Source: Spirochaetota bacterium
GTDB lineage: Bacteria; Spirochaetota; Spirochaetia; ARS1246
Length of the DNA stretch: 64,000 nt
Reading direction: 5' to 3'
NCBI GenBank assembly: GCA_024275515.1
Contig: JAJRYZ010000255.1
Span: 1 to 64,000 of the forward strand
Under the pieces are notes generated by a model. The model searched no databases. It saw only the letters and a program-made list of their open reading frames with translations, and had not been told where the DNA came from. Shown one piece after another: positions 34,696 through 46,402 of this stretch. Position 1 is the stretch's first letter. The number at the start of each line of letters is the position of its first letter. The position numbers and the translations under genes were made by a program.

Positions 34696-35312
34696 CAATC
34701 GGTTCCCGACGGCTCCGTACCGCGTCGGTCCGCGCGGGGCGACAGAAGATCAATGACCTCCGCGATCCGACCTTTCGAATCGTCGATCTCGCGAAGGATC
34801 GACACGGCCTCGTCGATTTTCCGCCTCAACTCAAAAACACGCGCCTCGAGCACCCGTACTTCGTGTTCGGCATGACGTTCAACGACATCCTTCGCTTCAC
34901 GAACATCGCTCAGCTCCGCGTCACGCGACAGATAATCACAAACATTACTTATCTTTTCCAGCAGAAGTGTACCGTCCACCGGCTTCTCGATGTAATCGCG
35001 CGCTCCCATGCGCATCGCCTCCACGGCGGAGCGTACGGAATTACTCGCGGTAATGACGATAACCTCCAGCTCGGGACGTTCCGCCTTGCATCGGCGCAGC
35101 ACATCGAGACCCGATATTCCCGGCAGCATCAAATCCGTGACCAGCAGATCGTACGCGCCCGACGAAAGCCGCTCCAGACCTTCCTCCCCCGTTTCAACCG
35201 CGTCGACGATACACTCACCGAAACCGTATTCATCAAGTCCCTCTGCAAGAATACCCCTGAACATCTCAACCATTATCGGATCGTCTTCTATGTGTAGTAT
35301 TCTCATTGTCAT
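34695..35312 (-). CDS. Receiver-domain response regulator with C-terminal coiled coil
   Basis: A 205-residue protein: receiver at about 1-120 with 'ILHIEDDPIMVEMFRG', 'LLVTDLMLPGISGLDVL' and 'DYIEKPVDG', then a charged coiled coil to the end ('EVRVLEARVFELRRKIDEAVSIL'). No output domain is present. The track start at 35456 lies inside cheB; ATG 35312 overlaps the cheB stop as ATGA, so it is the real start. Its place between cheB and cheR suggests an adaptor or phosphate sink in the same chemosensory pathway. Confidence 0.88.
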   Translation of the reverse strand: MTMRILHIEDDPIMVEMFRGILAEGLDEYGFGECIVDAVETGEEGLERLSSGAYDLLVTDLMLPGISGLDVLRRCKAERPELEVIVITASNSVRSAVEAMRMGARDYIEKPVDGTLLLEKISNVCDYLSRDAELSDVREAKDVVERHAEHEVRVLEARVFELRRKIDEAVSILREIDDSKGRIAEVIDLLSPRADRRGTEPSGTD

Positions 35313-36379
35313 CCTGCTCCCTTCCGGGCGAGGGCTACGATACGTTCCGCGATTTTGTCCAGGTCCACTGACTCGTCGCTCAATCCCGCGGCATCGACGG
35401 CTTGCGGCATGCCGTACACGACGCATGTTGTCTCGGACTGCGTGATACAATAGCATCCTTTCCGCTTCAGCGCCTCTACGCCTTTCTTCCCGTCCGAACC
35501 CATTCCCGTCATTATCGCGGCAAGAACTCCTTCATCGCCGTAACATGCGGCGAGTGCGCGGAAAAGCACGTCGACCGCCGGCCGACAACTGTTTTCCTTG
35601 GGACCGTCGTTGACGCCGACCGTAACGCCGTTCGCAGTCTTGCGTACAACCATGTGCCGACTGCCCGGAGCGATCAGCGCAAGACCGGGTCGAAGAATAT
35701 CTCCCTCTTTGCCCTCCCGAACGACAAGTTCGGACTTCCTGTTCAAATCGGCGGCCAACGCCTTCGTAAACGGCGCGGGCATATGCTGCACCACGACGAC
35801 GGGCAGCGGAAAACTACGCGGCAGGGCGGGAATTACTCGAGCCAGCGCGTTCGGACCTCCGGTAGAAATACCGATACCCAGCACGCCAAACCGAGTGGGA
35901 ACAGGCGCGATGCGACGTTGCGCGGGCCTTTCGTCCGTTCTTCCCACCGCGCCGCGCATGCGTCGGCGAAGCCAAACGGCTTTGAGTACATCCTGCAAAG
36001 CGGTCTTCAGCTCCGTTGCGTTCTCCGCCGCGTCCGGGCCAATCGGCTTGCGGACAAACTCGAAAGCCCCGGCATTCATGGCTTTTATCGTCGTTGACGC
36101 GGCGTGTTCCGAGACTCCGCTTACCATCACGACGTCAACATCGGGGAAATCGCGCTTGATCCGGCCGAGCGTCTCGAGCCCGCCGATGCCCGGCATCTCG
36201 ACGTCCAGCAATACCAGATCAAACCTCGATGCGGCGAGTTTTTTAAGCGCAATTTCCCCCGTGGGAGCCCTCTCCCCTACCGTGGCGAAGGGGAGAGCAT
36301 CGACGGCGTCGGAAACCAAGGCGCGATAAGTTATCGTGTCGTCGACGACGAGTGCGACGAGTTGTTCGGTCATTCGCAT
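35309..36379 (-). CDS. cheB: Chemotaxis methylesterase CheB
   Basis: A 356-residue CheB. Receiver at about 1-125 ('ALVVDDTITYRAL', 'LVLLDVEMPGIGGL', 'FVRKPIG') and a C-terminal methylesterase with the catalytic triad Ser in 'GISTGGPNAL', His in 'VVQHMPAPFT' and Asp in 'MTGMGSDGKKG'. It removes methyl groups from, or deamidates, receptor glutamates when phosphorylated by CheA. Start ATG 36379 or 36373. The gene follows the MCP by about 50 nt and is coupled to the next regulator by ATGA. Confidence 0.94.
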   Translation of the reverse strand: MRMTEQLVALVVDDTITYRALVSDAVDALPFATVGERAPTGEIALKKLAASRFDLVLLDVEMPGIGGLETLGRIKRDFPDVDVVMVSGVSEHAASTTIKAMNAGAFEFVRKPIGPDAAENATELKTALQDVLKAVWLRRRMRGAVGRTDERPAQRRIAPVPTRFGVLGIGISTGGPNALARVIPALPRSFPLPVVVVQHMPAPFTKALAADLNRKSELVVREGKEGDILRPGLALIAPGSRHMVVRKTANGVTVGVNDGPKENSCRPAVDVLFRALAACYGDEGVLAAIMTGMGSDGKKGVEALKRKGCYCITQSETTCVVYGMPQAVDAAGLSDESVDLDKIAERIVALARKGAG

Positions 36380-36429
36380 CGTGCCATATCACCATTCATA
36401 ATTCACATGTCGCTGAATTCGGAAAGTTC

Positions 36430-38814
36430 TCAACTCGTTTTGAATTGCCCGACCAGCTCGCTCAGGCGCGCGGCCATTTCCGCCAGATCCGCGCTGCCGG
36501 CGTTCGTCTGGTCCGCGCCGGACTTGACCACTTCCGACGACAACCTCAAACTCTGAATGTTCTCGGACACTTCGGCTGCGCCGGTCGACGCTTCCTGGAT
36601 GTTTCGTGAAATGTCGGTGGCGGCCTGCGATGCGCTCCCGACGCTGTGAGCGAGTTCATTGGTGGTGGCAGACTGTTCCTCGACCGCGCCGGCGATCGTT
36701 TGCATGACTCCACTGAGCTGGTCGATCGTTTCCGAAATAACGCCGGTGGCGACTACGGCTTCTCCCGTCTTACCCTGCATTTGGCCGATGAGCCGCCCGA
36801 TCTCTTCGGTCGCCTGGGCCGTCTGCTTCGCCAGTTCTTTTACCTCGTTTGCCACTACGGCGAAGCCCTTCCCGGCTTCCCCCGCGCCCGCGGCCTCGAT
36901 GGCGGCGTTGAGAGCCAACAGGTTTGTTTGGTCGGCGATGTCGCTGATAGTCTCGAGAACCTTGCCTATTTCCTCCGCGGATGTGTTAAGCGCCTCCATG
37001 GTCTTACCGGCCGCGTTCGATTTCGCGTTGGCGTCCATCGACATCCGCGAGCCGTCCGCGCAATTCCTGGCTACCTCCGAAAGCGACGAGCTCATCTGCT
37101 CGATCGCCGCGGCGGCCGTGGTAACCGTCGTCGACATTTCCTCGGCGGCCGCGGCGATGTTCGTGAGATTTGACGACAGTTCCTCAACGGCGGCCGCGGC
37201 GCCGGTAGAATGCATGTTCATCTCATCGGCCGAGGAAGCCGATTCTCCCGCGTTTGCCGTTAGCTCCTCGCTCGTCGAAGCCAGGACGGAGGTGTGAGTC
37301 GCCACCTCGCGGATGATGCCCTGCAGCTTTTCCATGAAAAAGTTGAAATAGCGGGCCAATTCGCCGAGTTCGTCCGTTCTCTTCAGGTCGATGCGCGCGG
37401 TAAGATCGCCTTCGCCTTCGCTGATATCTTTCAACATCGCGACGGTCCTGTTGAGTGGAGCGGATATTCCGCGCGACACGAAATAAACCAACACGATAAC
37501 GATAAGAGTCACGGCGACCGCGATGGAGGCGAGGGAAATGAGTGATGCACGTGAAGACGCTCGCAGCGACGCGACCTCGTCGAGCAAGTCCGCCGACAGT
37601 TTGTCTTCGACTTCCTTCATCAGGTCTATTTTGCGGGTGATCGTATCGAACCAAAACGACACATCGACGCCGAAATTGCCGTTTACCAACGAGTCGGCCA
37701 ACTCCGCCAAGGCGGCGAGGGCGGGACCGTCGTCGACTTTCACTATCGCGTCGGTTTCCGATATCGTTTTATGTTCGGTGTCGTACGCCTCGACAACCTT
37801 TGCTAGTCCGTCGTTGTATTCGGAGAGCGTGCTACGTATCGTCGCGTACCATTCGATCTCCCTATCACTCTCGGCCAACGACTCAAGCTCATCGAGCAAT
37901 CGGTTCGCCCGCTCGTAATTCTTTTGGAAACGGTCGCGGTACTTCGTGTCGTTTCGCAGCACATAGTTCTTGAAGTTGTGAATAGCGCCGCCGTAGCCGA
38001 TTTCGCTCATGAGCTTTGCGACTATCGTCGCTTTACCGGTAAGCTCTCCTTTCTTGTAGACGATGTCCCGGATCCTCTGTACTTCCTCTACGGCCGGATC
38101 CGAGAGTTTCCGTTCGAAAAAAGCGACATCGTCGGGCGAAGCTATCCTCCTGAAAGCGGACAGATAGGTTTCTTGAGCATTAACCAGAGACACGACCCGT
38201 TGCAGCGCGCCGGGTTCGAACCGATTCGCGGTGAGGATTCTGCTTACCACCGCCCTTTCGATTCCGGCCCGCTCTTTGCTTTGTAGAAAACTGTCGTAAG
38301 CGGTGGCGGTTCTGGACAGTTCGCTGACGTCGCTGAATCGCGACACCCCCGATACGATGTCCAGCAGGGAAGTGTTGTGTTCGGTGTACAAGCGCAACGC
38401 CTCGGCGGCCGGAATCGACAGACCGTCGACTTTGGCCCGGTAGTCGTCGATCGATTCCATATTCTTCACCGCGACCGCCAATTCCTCCTCGAACTCCCGA
38501 CCGAATGCGGAGGCGTCGAAGGAGTCCAGATACTCCAACAGAGTCGCCCGACCGGCGTCGGTAGCTCTTCGCTGCGCGGCCAACTCCTCGCCGAAAATAG
38601 CCCCGCCGCTCGTCATAAAGACGTAGGATGCACCGCGCTCTTTCTGCGTCTCGTGAACATACCCGCCGACGTGACTCACCAGTTGCACAAGGCGATTCAG
38701 ATCGTTCGTGTGGACGAAATCGCTCCAGGCGCCGTTCACCGAAATACCGGTAAGAACGAGCGCGAAAATAAGAGGAATCCCCGTAATCAACATCAGCCGA
38801 AACCGTATCGACAT
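36430..38814 (-). CDS. Methyl-accepting chemotaxis protein with NIT-like sensor domain
   Basis: A 794-residue membrane receptor. TM1 '[20 protein letters not shown]'; a large helical periplasmic region starting '[17 protein letters not shown]', which matches the nitrate/nitrite-sensing (NIT) domain pattern; TM2 '[21 protein letters not shown]'; HAMP; then a signalling domain with the hairpin tip '[21 protein letters not shown]'. ATG 38814 is chosen, since the track start 38889 adds 25 residues before 'MSIRFRLML'. It heads the minus-strand chemotaxis cluster, so it is likely the dedicated receptor of that CheA. The ligand may be nitrate/nitrite, but the NIT domain is not proof. Confidence 0.9.
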   Translation of the reverse strand: MSIRFRLMLITGIPLIFALVLTGISVNGAWSDFVHTNDLNRLVQLVSHVGGYVHETQKERGASYVFMTSGGAIFGEELAAQRRATDAGRATLLEYLDSFDASAFGREFEEELAVAVKNMESIDDYRAKVDGLSIPAAEALRLYTEHNTSLLDIVSGVSRFSDVSELSRTATAYDSFLQSKERAGIERAVVSRILTANRFEPGALQRVVSLVNAQETYLSAFRRIASPDDVAFFERKLSDPAVEEVQRIRDIVYKKGELTGKATIVAKLMSEIGYGGAIHNFKNYVLRNDTKYRDRFQKNYERANRLLDELESLAESDREIEWYATIRSTLSEYNDGLAKVVEAYDTEHKTISETDAIVKVDDGPALAALAELADSLVNGNFGVDVSFWFDTITRKIDLMKEVEDKLSADLLDEVASLRASSRASLISLASIAVAVTLIVIVLVYFVSRGISAPLNRTVAMLKDISEGEGDLTARIDLKRTDELGELARYFNFFMEKLQGIIREVATHTSVLASTSEELTANAGESASSADEMNMHSTGAAAAVEELSSNLTNIAAAAEEMSTTVTTAAAAIEQMSSSLSEVARNCADGSRMSMDANAKSNAAGKTMEALNTSAEEIGKVLETISDIADQTNLLALNAAIEAAGAGEAGKGFAVVANEVKELAKQTAQATEEIGRLIGQMQGKTGEAVVATGVISETIDQLSGVMQTIAGAVEEQSATTNELAHSVGSASQAATDISRNIQEASTGAAEVSENIQSLRLSSEVVKSGADQTNAGSADLAEMAARLSELVGQFKTS

Positions 38815-39121
38815 ATTCACGTTCCTACTACTTTGCACAGCGACGTGTGGGCTTCTTCGGAATGTCTCCGTGAAAACTACAGAGATCACCCGCTTTTTTC
38901 AAGGCAACGTCGTCAATTGCGAGTAATTATCGATTTCGAAAACGAAATAGAGAACTTTTGATCGACAATTCAAAATCCGACGTGACGGATTTTAACGCCC
39001 TCACTTCCGATAGATTGCTTGACAGCAGGACGAGCATTCCGCATGTTTTATGTGTGTGTCGCGCGGCAGGTACAAGATGTTCGCAACGACTCACGTTCCG
39101 TATGAACGGTAGAGAGGAAAG
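38815..39121. other. 307-bp divergent region between MCP and HD-GYP genes
   Basis: No gene seen. It holds the promoters for the MCP/che operon (minus) and the HD-GYP regulator (plus), an 8-bp inverted repeat at 38972-38993, and a TTGACA hexamer at 39019 without a convincing -10 partner. Confidence 0.5.
38972..38993. promoter_or_regulatory. AAAATCCG-N6-CGGATTTT dyad
   Basis: Perfect 8-bp inverted repeat with a six-base spacer in the divergent MCP/HD-GYP promoter region. Symmetry and position suggest an operator serving one or both genes. A terminator is unlikely because both neighbours read away from it. Confidence 0.5.
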
Positions 39122-40246
39122 ATGGATATCCCCGTGGGATTCTCGGAAAGCAAAAACATTCTGGTCGTGGACGATACCAAGGCGAACCTGGACATACTTG
39201 TCGAAGCGTTGGGCGACACATACAACGTAAGCGTCGCCTTGAACGGGAAAACGGCTCTCGAGAGTATTGACGACGTGCTGCCGGACCTGATTCTGCTCGA
39301 CATCATGATGCCCGGGATGGACGGTTTCGCGGTATGCCAAGCGTTGAAAAGCGATGTTCGCACCCAAGATATCCCCATCATCTTCCTTTCGGCCATGGAC
39401 CAGATCGACGCGAAAACACGCGGGTTTAGGGCCGGCGCGGTCGACTACATTACTAAACCGTTTGAGATTCTGGAAATCAGGGCGAGAGTGAGAAACCATC
39501 TGCTTATCGGGGAAGCGAAGATGTATCTTACGCGTCAGAACGAAATACTCGAACGGAAGGTGAAAGAAAGGACGAACGAGCTTCAGGTGACCCAGGACGT
39601 CACCATTCGGAGTCTCGCGTCCCTCGCCGAGACCAGAGATAACGAAACGGGACGCCACATACAAAGGACCCAGTATTATGTCCGGCTGCTTTCCGAACAG
39701 CTGATCAGCAAGCGTCAATATAGCGATCTGTTGACGCCGAGGGCGCTTGAGCTGTTGCCGAAGTCCGCACCGCTCCACGACGTGGGTAAGGTCGGAGTTC
39801 CCGACAGCATTCTTCTGAAACCCGGGAAACTCACCGACGAAGAGTTTGAGATTATGAAAACACACACAAAGCTCGGCAGGAACGCGTTTCTGCAGGCGGA
39901 AGCCGATCTCGGATCAAACTCCTTTCTCAAACACGCCAAGGAGTTCGCGTATACGCATCATGAAAAATGGGACGGAACCGGCTACCCGGAGGGCAGGTCC
40001 GGCTTGCAGATCCCGCTCGAAGGACGACTCATGGCCTTGGCCGACGTCTATGATGCGCTCGTCTCCAGGAGAGTCTACAAACCCCCCTTCACCCACTCCG
40101 AAGCGGTTTCTACCATACTAAACGACAGTGGTACGCATTTCGATCCCGTCGTCGTCGCCGCCTTCGAAATCGTGCAAGAGGATTTCCGGCGGTTCGCGTT
40201 GAAACACGCGGACTCCGAAGAGGAAAAAGAGACCCTCAAGGCATGA
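39122..40246 (+). CDS. Response regulator with HD-GYP domain (c-di-GMP phosphodiesterase type)
   Basis: A 374-residue protein: receiver at about 12-130 ('[14 protein letters not shown]', '[14 protein letters not shown]', 'DYITKPFEI'), a coiled linker, then HD-GYP at about 160-355 with '[12 protein letters not shown]', '[13 protein letters not shown]' (HD) and '[13 protein letters not shown]' (GYP). Such proteins break down cyclic di-GMP when phosphorylated. A GAGAGGAAAG site precedes ATG 39122. It is divergent from the MCP and its end overlaps the convergent giant hybrid kinase by 11 nt, so it may receive phosphate from that kinase. Confidence 0.93.
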   Translation: MDIPVGFSESKNILVVDDTKANLDILVEALGDTYNVSVALNGKTALESIDDVLPDLILLDIMMPGMDGFAVCQALKSDVRTQDIPIIFLSAMDQIDAKTRGFRAGAVDYITKPFEILEIRARVRNHLLIGEAKMYLTRQNEILERKVKERTNELQVTQDVTIRSLASLAETRDNETGRHIQRTQYYVRLLSEQLISKRQYSDLLTPRALELLPKSAPLHDVGKVGVPDSILLKPGKLTDEEFEIMKTHTKLGRNAFLQAEADLGSNSFLKHAKEFAYTHHEKWDGTGYPEGRSGLQIPLEGRLMALADVYDALVSRRVYKPPFTHSEAVSTILNDSGTHFDPVVVAAFEIVQEDFRRFALKHADSEEEKETLKA

Positions 40247-43200
40247 CGTCCGGGTCGAGCTTTGCAAGGAGTTCTTGAAGAACTTTCGTTGCGCCGTCGA
40301 ACCGGTAGCTGAGAATCAGCTTGTTAAGTTCGTCGGTCCTTTGAGCATACTCCTCCGGAACCGAATACCGCCCCATCTCCTCGAGAATCGGCGCGCACAT
40401 TTTAGGCCGCCGCTTTTTCACTTCGGGCTCGAGACGTCTGAGGAACCGAAGAAAATCTTCGGGCGACAGCGCGTCTCGATCCTCTCCCCCGGACTGCCTG
40501 ACTTCCGTTCTTTCGCGTATACCCGCGTCGTCGATAGCCGCGATCAGTCGTTTCAAGGCGTCTTCGTATTTCGCAAGCAAAATCGGGTCGCCGTCGCCAC
40601 GCTGCAGCGCCGAATCCAGGGCCGTAACCGCCGTGTTAAGGTCCTTCGCTCCGAGATTCCCCGAGATGCCCTTAATCGTGTGCGTCAGCTTCTCCGCCGC
40701 GGAGGGGTCTCCGTGCCCGAGAAGCTTCCGAATCTCCTCGGCGGAACCCGCGAAGTCCTCGCGAAAGCTACCCAGCAGTTGTACGTAGAGTTGTCGATTG
40801 CCGTTTACCTTCTCGAGCCCTTCGGCCAAGTCGACGCCGCGGACCAAAGGGAGCACATCTTCATCGGCGTTCGGCGAAGCTCCGAATCCGTCGAATCCTT
40901 CGGGCAGGTCGCGCTCACCCGGCTTCAACCACCGGACAAGGACGTTCCACAACTCCTGAGAATCTATCGGCTTCGATACATAGTCGTTCATCCCGGCTTC
41001 TTTTACTCGGCGGCGCACTCCGGTCATCGCGTCGGCGGTCATTGCTACTATCGGCAAGCTCGCGTACCGAGGATCATCGCGAATTATCCTTGTCGCCTCA
41101 AACCCATCCATGACCGGCATCTGCAGATCCATCAGCACGAGCTCGTACCGATTCTCCTCGCGAAGCCGTTCGATCGCCTCCTTGCCGTTGCTCGCCACCT
41201 CCACGAAAAACCCCTCTTGCTTCAGCGTTTCGGCGGCGACTTGTTGATTGATCTCGTTGTCTTCCACCAGGAGAAGCACGGCGCCCCTTACGCTCTCGAT
41301 TCCCTTCGGCGTCCTCTCCTCCCGCTCGATGGTCGTTTCAGAATCGGCGCGTCTTCCGAAGGCTTTGAGAATCGCAGCAAACAACTTCTTCGGGGAAACA
41401 GGTTTGATCAGACACGCATCTATACCGTGGCTCTGCTTTGCGGCCGCCCTTCCTCTGCTTCCCGTTGTAATGATGATCCTGGGAGCTTTCTCATTCTCAA
41501 GCTCCGATCGTATTCTCTTCGCTATTTCAAGGCCGTTCATATCGGCCATACTGTCGTCAATCAGCGCGAGGTCGTAATTCCTCTCCGCCGACGTTTCCGC
41601 ATCGATGATTCTGCGATAGGCAAGCTCACCCGACGACGCGGAATCCACCTCGAAGGAGAGGGCCTCCAGATATGAGGTCAGCACGTCGAGCGAGGTCCTG
41701 TTGTCGTCCGCAACGAGCACTCTCAAGGCTCTCAGATCATCCGGAATCTTGACCGGTTCCTCGTCCGGGACGACGCCGAACGTTGCCGTGAAGTAGAAAG
41801 TGCTTCCCTTCCCGTATTCGCTCTCGACTCCGATCTCTCCCCGCATCATCTCGGCAAGCCGCTTGCAGATCGACAACCCCAAACCCGTGCCGCCGTACTT
41901 TCTCGTCGTCGACGAATCCGCCTGATTGAAGGAAAGAAAAAGCCTGTCCTGCTGCTCCGCGGTCAGTCCGATTCCGGTGTCCCGCACTTCGAAACGAACG
42001 ACCACCTCTCCGTCGGTTCTCGATACCGGGCTCGCCGAAACTACGATCTCCCCCTTATCGGTGAACTTGACCGCGTTGTTTGCCAGATTGAGCAGGACTT
42101 GACCAAGCCTCAATGGATCGCCGACCAGGAGACAAGGCGCCGCGGCCGCTCGGCTGAATACCAACTCAACGCCCTTTTCCCGCGCATCGTCTTCGATCAG
42201 ACTGAATAGGTTGTCCATCACATCATCAAGACTGAAAGTCGTCGATTCCAAAGCGAGCTTCCCCGCTTCGATTTTTGAAAAATCCAGAATATCGTTGATG
42301 ATCGTCAGCAGGTCTTTGGCCGACCGTTTTATCTTCTCTACATAATCTCGCTGTTTCGGGTCCAGATCGGTCTGCGCCAGAAGACTGTTCAATCCAATGA
42401 TCGCGTTCATCGGTGTACGAATCTCATGGCTCATGTTCGCCAGAAAACGGCTCTTTGCCGTCGTCGCGGCCTCCGCCATGTTCTTCGCTTCCAGGAGTTG
42501 TCGCTCCATCTGCTTCTGTTCGGTAATGTCGATCAACGTACCGGTCATTTGCACCGCCCGGTCGTTTTCGTCGCGGAACGGCACATTAGCTCTCGCCACG
42601 ATCCACCTGATCGTGCCGTCGGGCTGCAGGACCGGGTAGGTCGCGCGGAAAGAGTCGTATTTCCCCGACACGGTGCCGTAGTAGCGCTCGAGAGTCTCGT
42701 TGATGATCTGTTTGTATTCGGCGTTTCCGACTCCCGTTCGCTTCATCACGGTAAGCCAGTCGCTGATTCTGTAGGAATAATCATCGGATTGACTCGGAGG
42801 GATACCCATGAGCTTGGCGGCAATATCCAGAGCGTGCAAGGTGTCTTCTTCGGAGAAATCGATCCACCAGGCGCCCACGGCCGCCGATTCCAGAGACCCG
42901 TGGACCAGCTGATTCATCAACGACAAAGCCTCTTCGGCCTTCTTGCGCGCCGTTATGTCCTCCTTCAAACCGACGAAGTGAGTTATTCTGCCGGTTTCAT
43001 CCTTCAAAGGCGCGATTGCCACGGACTCCCAGTAGATCTCTCCCTGCTTGCTCTTGTTTGCGATCTCTCCGTGCCAGTGTTTTCCGGCGGCTATCGTCTC
43101 CCACAGCTCGGCGAAGAACTCCCTCGGCTGGATTCCCGCGTTCAGTATGCGGGGATTCTCGCCGATCGCCTCTTCCGCCGAGTAGCCGGTGACTTTCTCG

Positions 43201-45626
43201 AACTTCCGGTTGACATACTCGATGCGACCCTCCGGGTCCGTGATAACGATTGAGATGGGACTTTGTTCGACGGTCGCGGACAGTTTTCTGATTTCCTCGT
43301 CCGCTTTCTTCCGTCGCGTGATGTCGCGAACCGAGGCCATTATCAAATAGCCTTCCGGAGTTTCATGAGAACTGAAGCTGATTTCCGCCGGAAAAACATC
43401 GCCGTTTTTGCGTTTGACGTCGACCTCGAGACCGTCGCGCGATTTCCGTGAGCTCAGGAAACCCGGAAGATCATTCCGCATGAACTCAAGCCGCTCCCAC
43501 AACTTTTCGGGAAAGAGAATCGCGGCTCGCTCGCCGATCAGCTCGTTACGCGTATACCCGAACATTCGCTCCGTCGCGCTGTTTATCAGTACAATGGTGT
43601 AGTTCTTCTCATCGACGATGACCATTCCATCGGGCGACGCCTCCAGGAGCGCTTGAAAGCGTTTTTCCAGGGCCTTTCGCTCGGTGACATCCATGAAGGT
43701 GACCACCGCTCCCTCCAACCTTCCGTCTTTCCGAATCGGAGTGCTCGTGCAGGCGACCGAAAAAGGAGTTCGGTCCTTGCGCCAAAACGTCTCGTCCGCA
43801 ACAAATCGCGTCCCGTTGCCCAAATGTGCGGCGCACAACGGGCAAGTTTCGTCGGGATAATCGGAACCGTCGGCGCGGGAGTGATGGACCATTTCGTGGA
43901 AGTTCTTTCCGATGAGCTCATCTCTCGCGTACCCCAGCATCTTCTCCGTCGCGGGATTGACGAACGTCACCTCGCCGGTTGTGTTCATGCCGAGAATCCC
44001 CTCTCCCGCCGATTCCAACACAAGCCGTGATCGCGCCTCTTCTTCCTCCAGGCGCCTCTGTTTTTCTTCCAGTTCCGCGGTCCGCTCCGCCACCTCTTTT
44101 TCGAGATAGTCCTTTACTCCGCGAAGCGTGGTATTCGCGCGTTCCCCGAGGATGAGAACGAGAAAAGCGGCGCCGATAGTCAGGAGCAGGGCCGCTCCGA
44201 GAACAATCAGGACGGTAATCCGCAACGTGAAAACGGACGACAGCGCCTCCTCCACGTCGATTTCCGAAATAATCCCAATTCCAAGATTCGCCGCCCAGAC
44301 GCCGGCGCCGAACACAGGGACGCCGCGATAGTCCCGGTACCCGTTCATGTTCGTCTCGACGGCCGGACGGGAGTCGACGATAGAACGCAATACCGCTTCC
44401 GCCATTCGAGTCGGCGGTTGCTCGGTCCGCGACAGGAGCGGGCGCTTCCCTTTGACGAGATTCACTCCCGGATCCCGAACTTCAACATTCAGGGCCGAGA
44501 CTTGCGTCTCTCCGAGCAGACCAATATCGCGGAGCTGTTCCACGAAACGACTCTCCGAAAGAAGCACTCCGTCGCGGCTCATGGCGTAGACGTCGCCGGT
44601 GATACTGCTCGTCGAGCTCTGCAGCGCATCGGTAAACTCGTTCGACGGATCGACCCGCAACGCGACGAGAGCCTCGATAATTCCATCCGACCGCCGGACC
44701 GGGCCAAGCAAGAACATCGTGGGATCGGCCCGTCCCTGTCCGGCCCTCGGTGCTTCAGTAAGCGAAACATCGGACGCTATCGGCGGAACGAACACCGCCT
44801 CGCCACGAAACGCTCGGTCGATGAGATCCGGGCGCTGTCTCGCGATGAGATTCAGAGTGCCGAGATTCTTATCGCGACTCGAACCGATACTGATGCTTTC
44901 CGTATTGATGATAAAAAACCCTATGTTCGGGTAGATATCCTGTCGTTCGCTAAAGAAAAGCCTCATTTCGGCGAGTACGGGGGACGCATGCAGGCTCGGC
45001 AAAACCGGTTTCACCGTCATCAGACGCTCGACAAGAGCGGTGAACTCCGAGTCTCGCCCCAAATCTTCAAGATAGGATATCTTCTGGTCGATCCTCCGGG
45101 TCAGCCTTTCGCGGGCGTTCTGCAGGGCAATCTCGAGATTCGCTTCCGAAGCCGCGACGACTTCTCTCCTGTAGCGTTCGACGAGAAGGATTCCCAGAAC
45201 GGATAGAAGGATCGTAATGCTAAACAACCCGACGATGATGATCCAACGGAACTGTTTAGACCCGAAAGCAAAGGACAAGTTCTTTTTTTTTGCGGTCCGA
45301 TAGAGCATCCAGAAACCCAACCACAAAAGCAACAAAAGCAGCAAGAGATATACGACGATTCTGTCCGCCGCGAGCCAGCGACCCGTCGGCGACGCCTCGA
45401 AGTGAGCGCCGGTTCCGGACGCTCCCGACAACGATTCCGGTTTCAACTCGCCCGCAGGCCGCGACGACATCGACGCCGTTGCCGGTTCTGCGTCGTCGGC
45501 GAGTCCGAGCGACCGGGCGCCGCCGTGCGGGGCCGCTGCTATTCGTTCGTTCGGCTCTGCCTGCAAACCTATCGACGAACCGATGATAACGATACCACAC
45601 AAGAAGATCGTTCGGCGTGCTTTCAT
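40236..45626 (-). CDS. Giant multi-PAS hybrid sensor histidine kinase with two receivers and Hpt
   Basis: At 1796 residues this is the largest protein in the window. In order: signal peptide; two membrane helices ('[18 protein letters not shown]', '[21 protein letters not shown]'); a Cache-like sensor region; a further helix ('[21 protein letters not shown]'); a coiled coil; about four PAS/PAC domains; HisKA with '[18 protein letters not shown]'; ATPase ('[15 protein letters not shown]', 'DTGIGL', '[12 protein letters not shown]'); two receivers (Asp in '[13 protein letters not shown]' and '[13 protein letters not shown]'); and an Hpt with His in '[13 protein letters not shown]'. Phosphate can pass through a full internal relay. 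ATG 45626 has a GGGAGAG site. The divergent Hpt/CheY/CheX genes are candidate partners. Confidence 0.92.
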   Translation of the reverse strand: MKARRTIFLCGIVIIGSSIGLQAEPNERIAAAPHGGARSLGLADDAEPATASMSSRPAGELKPESLSGASGTGAHFEASPTGRWLAADRIVVYLLLLLLLLWLGFWMLYRTAKKKNLSFAFGSKQFRWIIIVGLFSITILLSVLGILLVERYRREVVAASEANLEIALQNARERLTRRIDQKISYLEDLGRDSEFTALVERLMTVKPVLPSLHASPVLAEMRLFFSERQDIYPNIGFFIINTESISIGSSRDKNLGTLNLIARQRPDLIDRAFRGEAVFVPPIASDVSLTEAPRAGQGRADPTMFLLGPVRRSDGIIEALVALRVDPSNEFTDALQSSTSSITGDVYAMSRDGVLLSESRFVEQLRDIGLLGETQVSALNVEVRDPGVNLVKGKRPLLSRTEQPPTRMAEAVLRSIVDSRPAVETNMNGYRDYRGVPVFGAGVWAANLGIGIISEIDVEEALSSVFTLRITVLIVLGAALLLTIGAAFLVLILGERANTTLRGVKDYLEKEVAERTAELEEKQRRLEEEEARSRLVLESAGEGILGMNTTGEVTFVNPATEKMLGYARDELIGKNFHEMVHHSRADGSDYPDETCPLCAAHLGNGTRFVADETFWRKDRTPFSVACTSTPIRKDGRLEGAVVTFMDVTERKALEKRFQALLEASPDGMVIVDEKNYTIVLINSATERMFGYTRNELIGERAAILFPEKLWERLEFMRNDLPGFLSSRKSRDGLEVDVKRKNGDVFPAEISFSSHETPEGYLIMASVRDITRRKKADEEIRKLSATVEQSPISIVITDPEGRIEYVNRKFEKVTGYSAEEAIGENPRILNAGIQPREFFAELWETIAAGKHWHGEIANKSKQGEIYWESVAIAPLKDETGRITHFVGLKEDITARKKAEEALSLMNQLVHGSLESAAVGAWWIDFSEEDTLHALDIAAKLMGIPPSQSDDYSYRISDWLTVMKRTGVGNAEYKQIINETLERYYGTVSGKYDSFRATYPVLQPDGTIRWIVARANVPFRDENDRAVQMTGTLIDITEQKQMERQLLEAKNMAEAATTAKSRFLANMSHEIRTPMNAIIGLNSLLAQTDLDPKQRDYVEKIKRSAKDLLTIINDILDFSKIEAGKLALESTTFSLDDVMDNLFSLIEDDAREKGVELVFSRAAAAPCLLVGDPLRLGQVLLNLANNAVKFTDKGEIVVSASPVSRTDGEVVVRFEVRDTGIGLTAEQQDRLFLSFNQADSSTTRKYGGTGLGLSICKRLAEMMRGEIGVESEYGKGSTFYFTATFGVVPDEEPVKIPDDLRALRVLVADDNRTSLDVLTSYLEALSFEVDSASSGELAYRRIIDAETSAERNYDLALIDDSMADMNGLEIAKRIRSELENEKAPRIIITTGSRGRAAAKQSHGIDACLIKPVSPKKLFAAILKAFGRRADSETTIEREERTPKGIESVRGAVLLLVEDNEINQQVAAETLKQEGFFVEVASNGKEAIERLREENRYELVLMDLQMPVMDGFEATRIIRDDPRYASLPIVAMTADAMTGVRRRVKEAGMNDYVSKPIDSQELWNVLVRWLKPGERDLPEGFDGFGASPNADEDVLPLVRGVDLAEGLEKVNGNRQLYVQLLGSFREDFAGSAEEIRKLLGHGDPSAAEKLTHTIKGISGNLGAKDLNTAVTALDSALQRGDGDPILLAKYEDALKRLIAAIDDAGIRERTEVRQSGGEDRDALSPEDFLRFLRRLEPEVKKRRPKMCAPILEEMGRYSVPEEYAQRTDELNKLILSYRFDGATKVLQELLAKLDPDVMP

Positions 45627-45744
45627 TCGCTCTCCCGATTTGTTATTCTTCCATATTACCCCGTCTTTGATAACAGTGCTCCGCGTGGATGACGGGCATT
45701 GTTTTCACACCGGGGAAGGTGGTGCGGCGCCGACGGAGGGGCGA

Positions 45745-45831
45745 ATGACTAGATTGCGAAACCTATTGCTCTTGGCCGGCTGCGAAGGACCGTCATGCGG
45801 CGGATCACTTCCGGGGGACGTTCTCACGTGA
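45745..45831 (+). CDS. 28-residue small ORF with lipobox-like end, coupled to the Hpt gene
   Basis: ATG 45745 has an ideal GGAGG site, and the ORF 'MTRLRNLLLLAGCEGPSCGG...' ends at a TGA overlapping the GTG of the Hpt gene as GTGA. The 'LLLLAGC' stretch resembles a minimal lipoprotein signal. It could be a leader peptide, a tiny lipoprotein or chance. It is contained in a longer track ORF starting at 45583. No family recognised. Confidence 0.35.
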   Translation: MTRLRNLLLLAGCEGPSCGGSLPGDVLT

Positions 45832-46250
45832 TCGCGGAAAAGAGCTTCGGAGAGAGCGGCGATTACGCGGATGACGCTCGATCGTTTGAGAAGATTCCCG
45901 GTATGGATTTCCAGGACGGCCTTCGTCGGTTGCGGGGCAATCGCACGCTTTATTTCACGCTATTAGGCAAATTGGCCGTCGATGTGGAGAAACGTCTTGC
46001 AGCGATGCGTCGGAAGCTCGCCGAGCAGGATTTTGCCGATATCACGTATCACGCGCATACGATAAAAGGCGCCGCCGCAAATCTTGGCGCAACGGCCGTC
46101 AGCGAGTTCGCCCTGAAGCTGGAAACGGAATTGAAACAAGGGAACGGCGCCGATGTTGAAAACCTGTTGAGCAGCCTTGAGAAAAGCCATGCGGCCATGG
46201 TTGAATGCCTACGCTCACTGGGAATAATAACGGATTCGCCGAGCCCGTGA
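45828..46250 (+). CDS. Stand-alone Hpt-domain phosphotransfer protein
   Basis: About 140 residues, with one Hpt domain at about 35-130: 'DGLRRLRGNRTLYFTLLGKL' helix and the phospho-accepting His in 'ITYHAHTIKGAAANLGA'. Start GTG 45828 is preferred over ATG 45795 because GGGGGAC lies 8 nt upstream and it overlaps the upstream small ORF. It is divergent from the giant hybrid kinase and precedes a CheY and a CheX gene, so it may carry phosphate between that kinase and the soluble receiver. Confidence 0.85.
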   Translation: MIAEKSFGESGDYADDARSFEKIPGMDFQDGLRRLRGNRTLYFTLLGKLAVDVEKRLAAMRRKLAEQDFADITYHAHTIKGAAANLGATAVSEFALKLETELKQGNGADVENLLSSLEKSHAAMVECLRSLGIITDSPSP

Positions 46251-46402
46251 CGCGTTTCGGTCGCGGTGCGTCGGCTCACCGATGAAACATTCTCGTGGAG
46301 CGATTCGGCGGAACCGCTGCTTCCTTGTGCGCCGAAACACGTAGCGGTACAATGAGGCGAGGCTTGACATTGCTCTCGATAAGGAGTGAATGAGGAGCGG
46401 GT

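Noticed and set aside
38927-39865. 312-residue minus-strand ORF
   Set aside because: Antisense shadow of the HD-GYP gene.
40275-41675. 466-residue plus-strand ORF
   Set aside because: Antisense to the receiver and Hpt parts of the giant kinase; no motifs.
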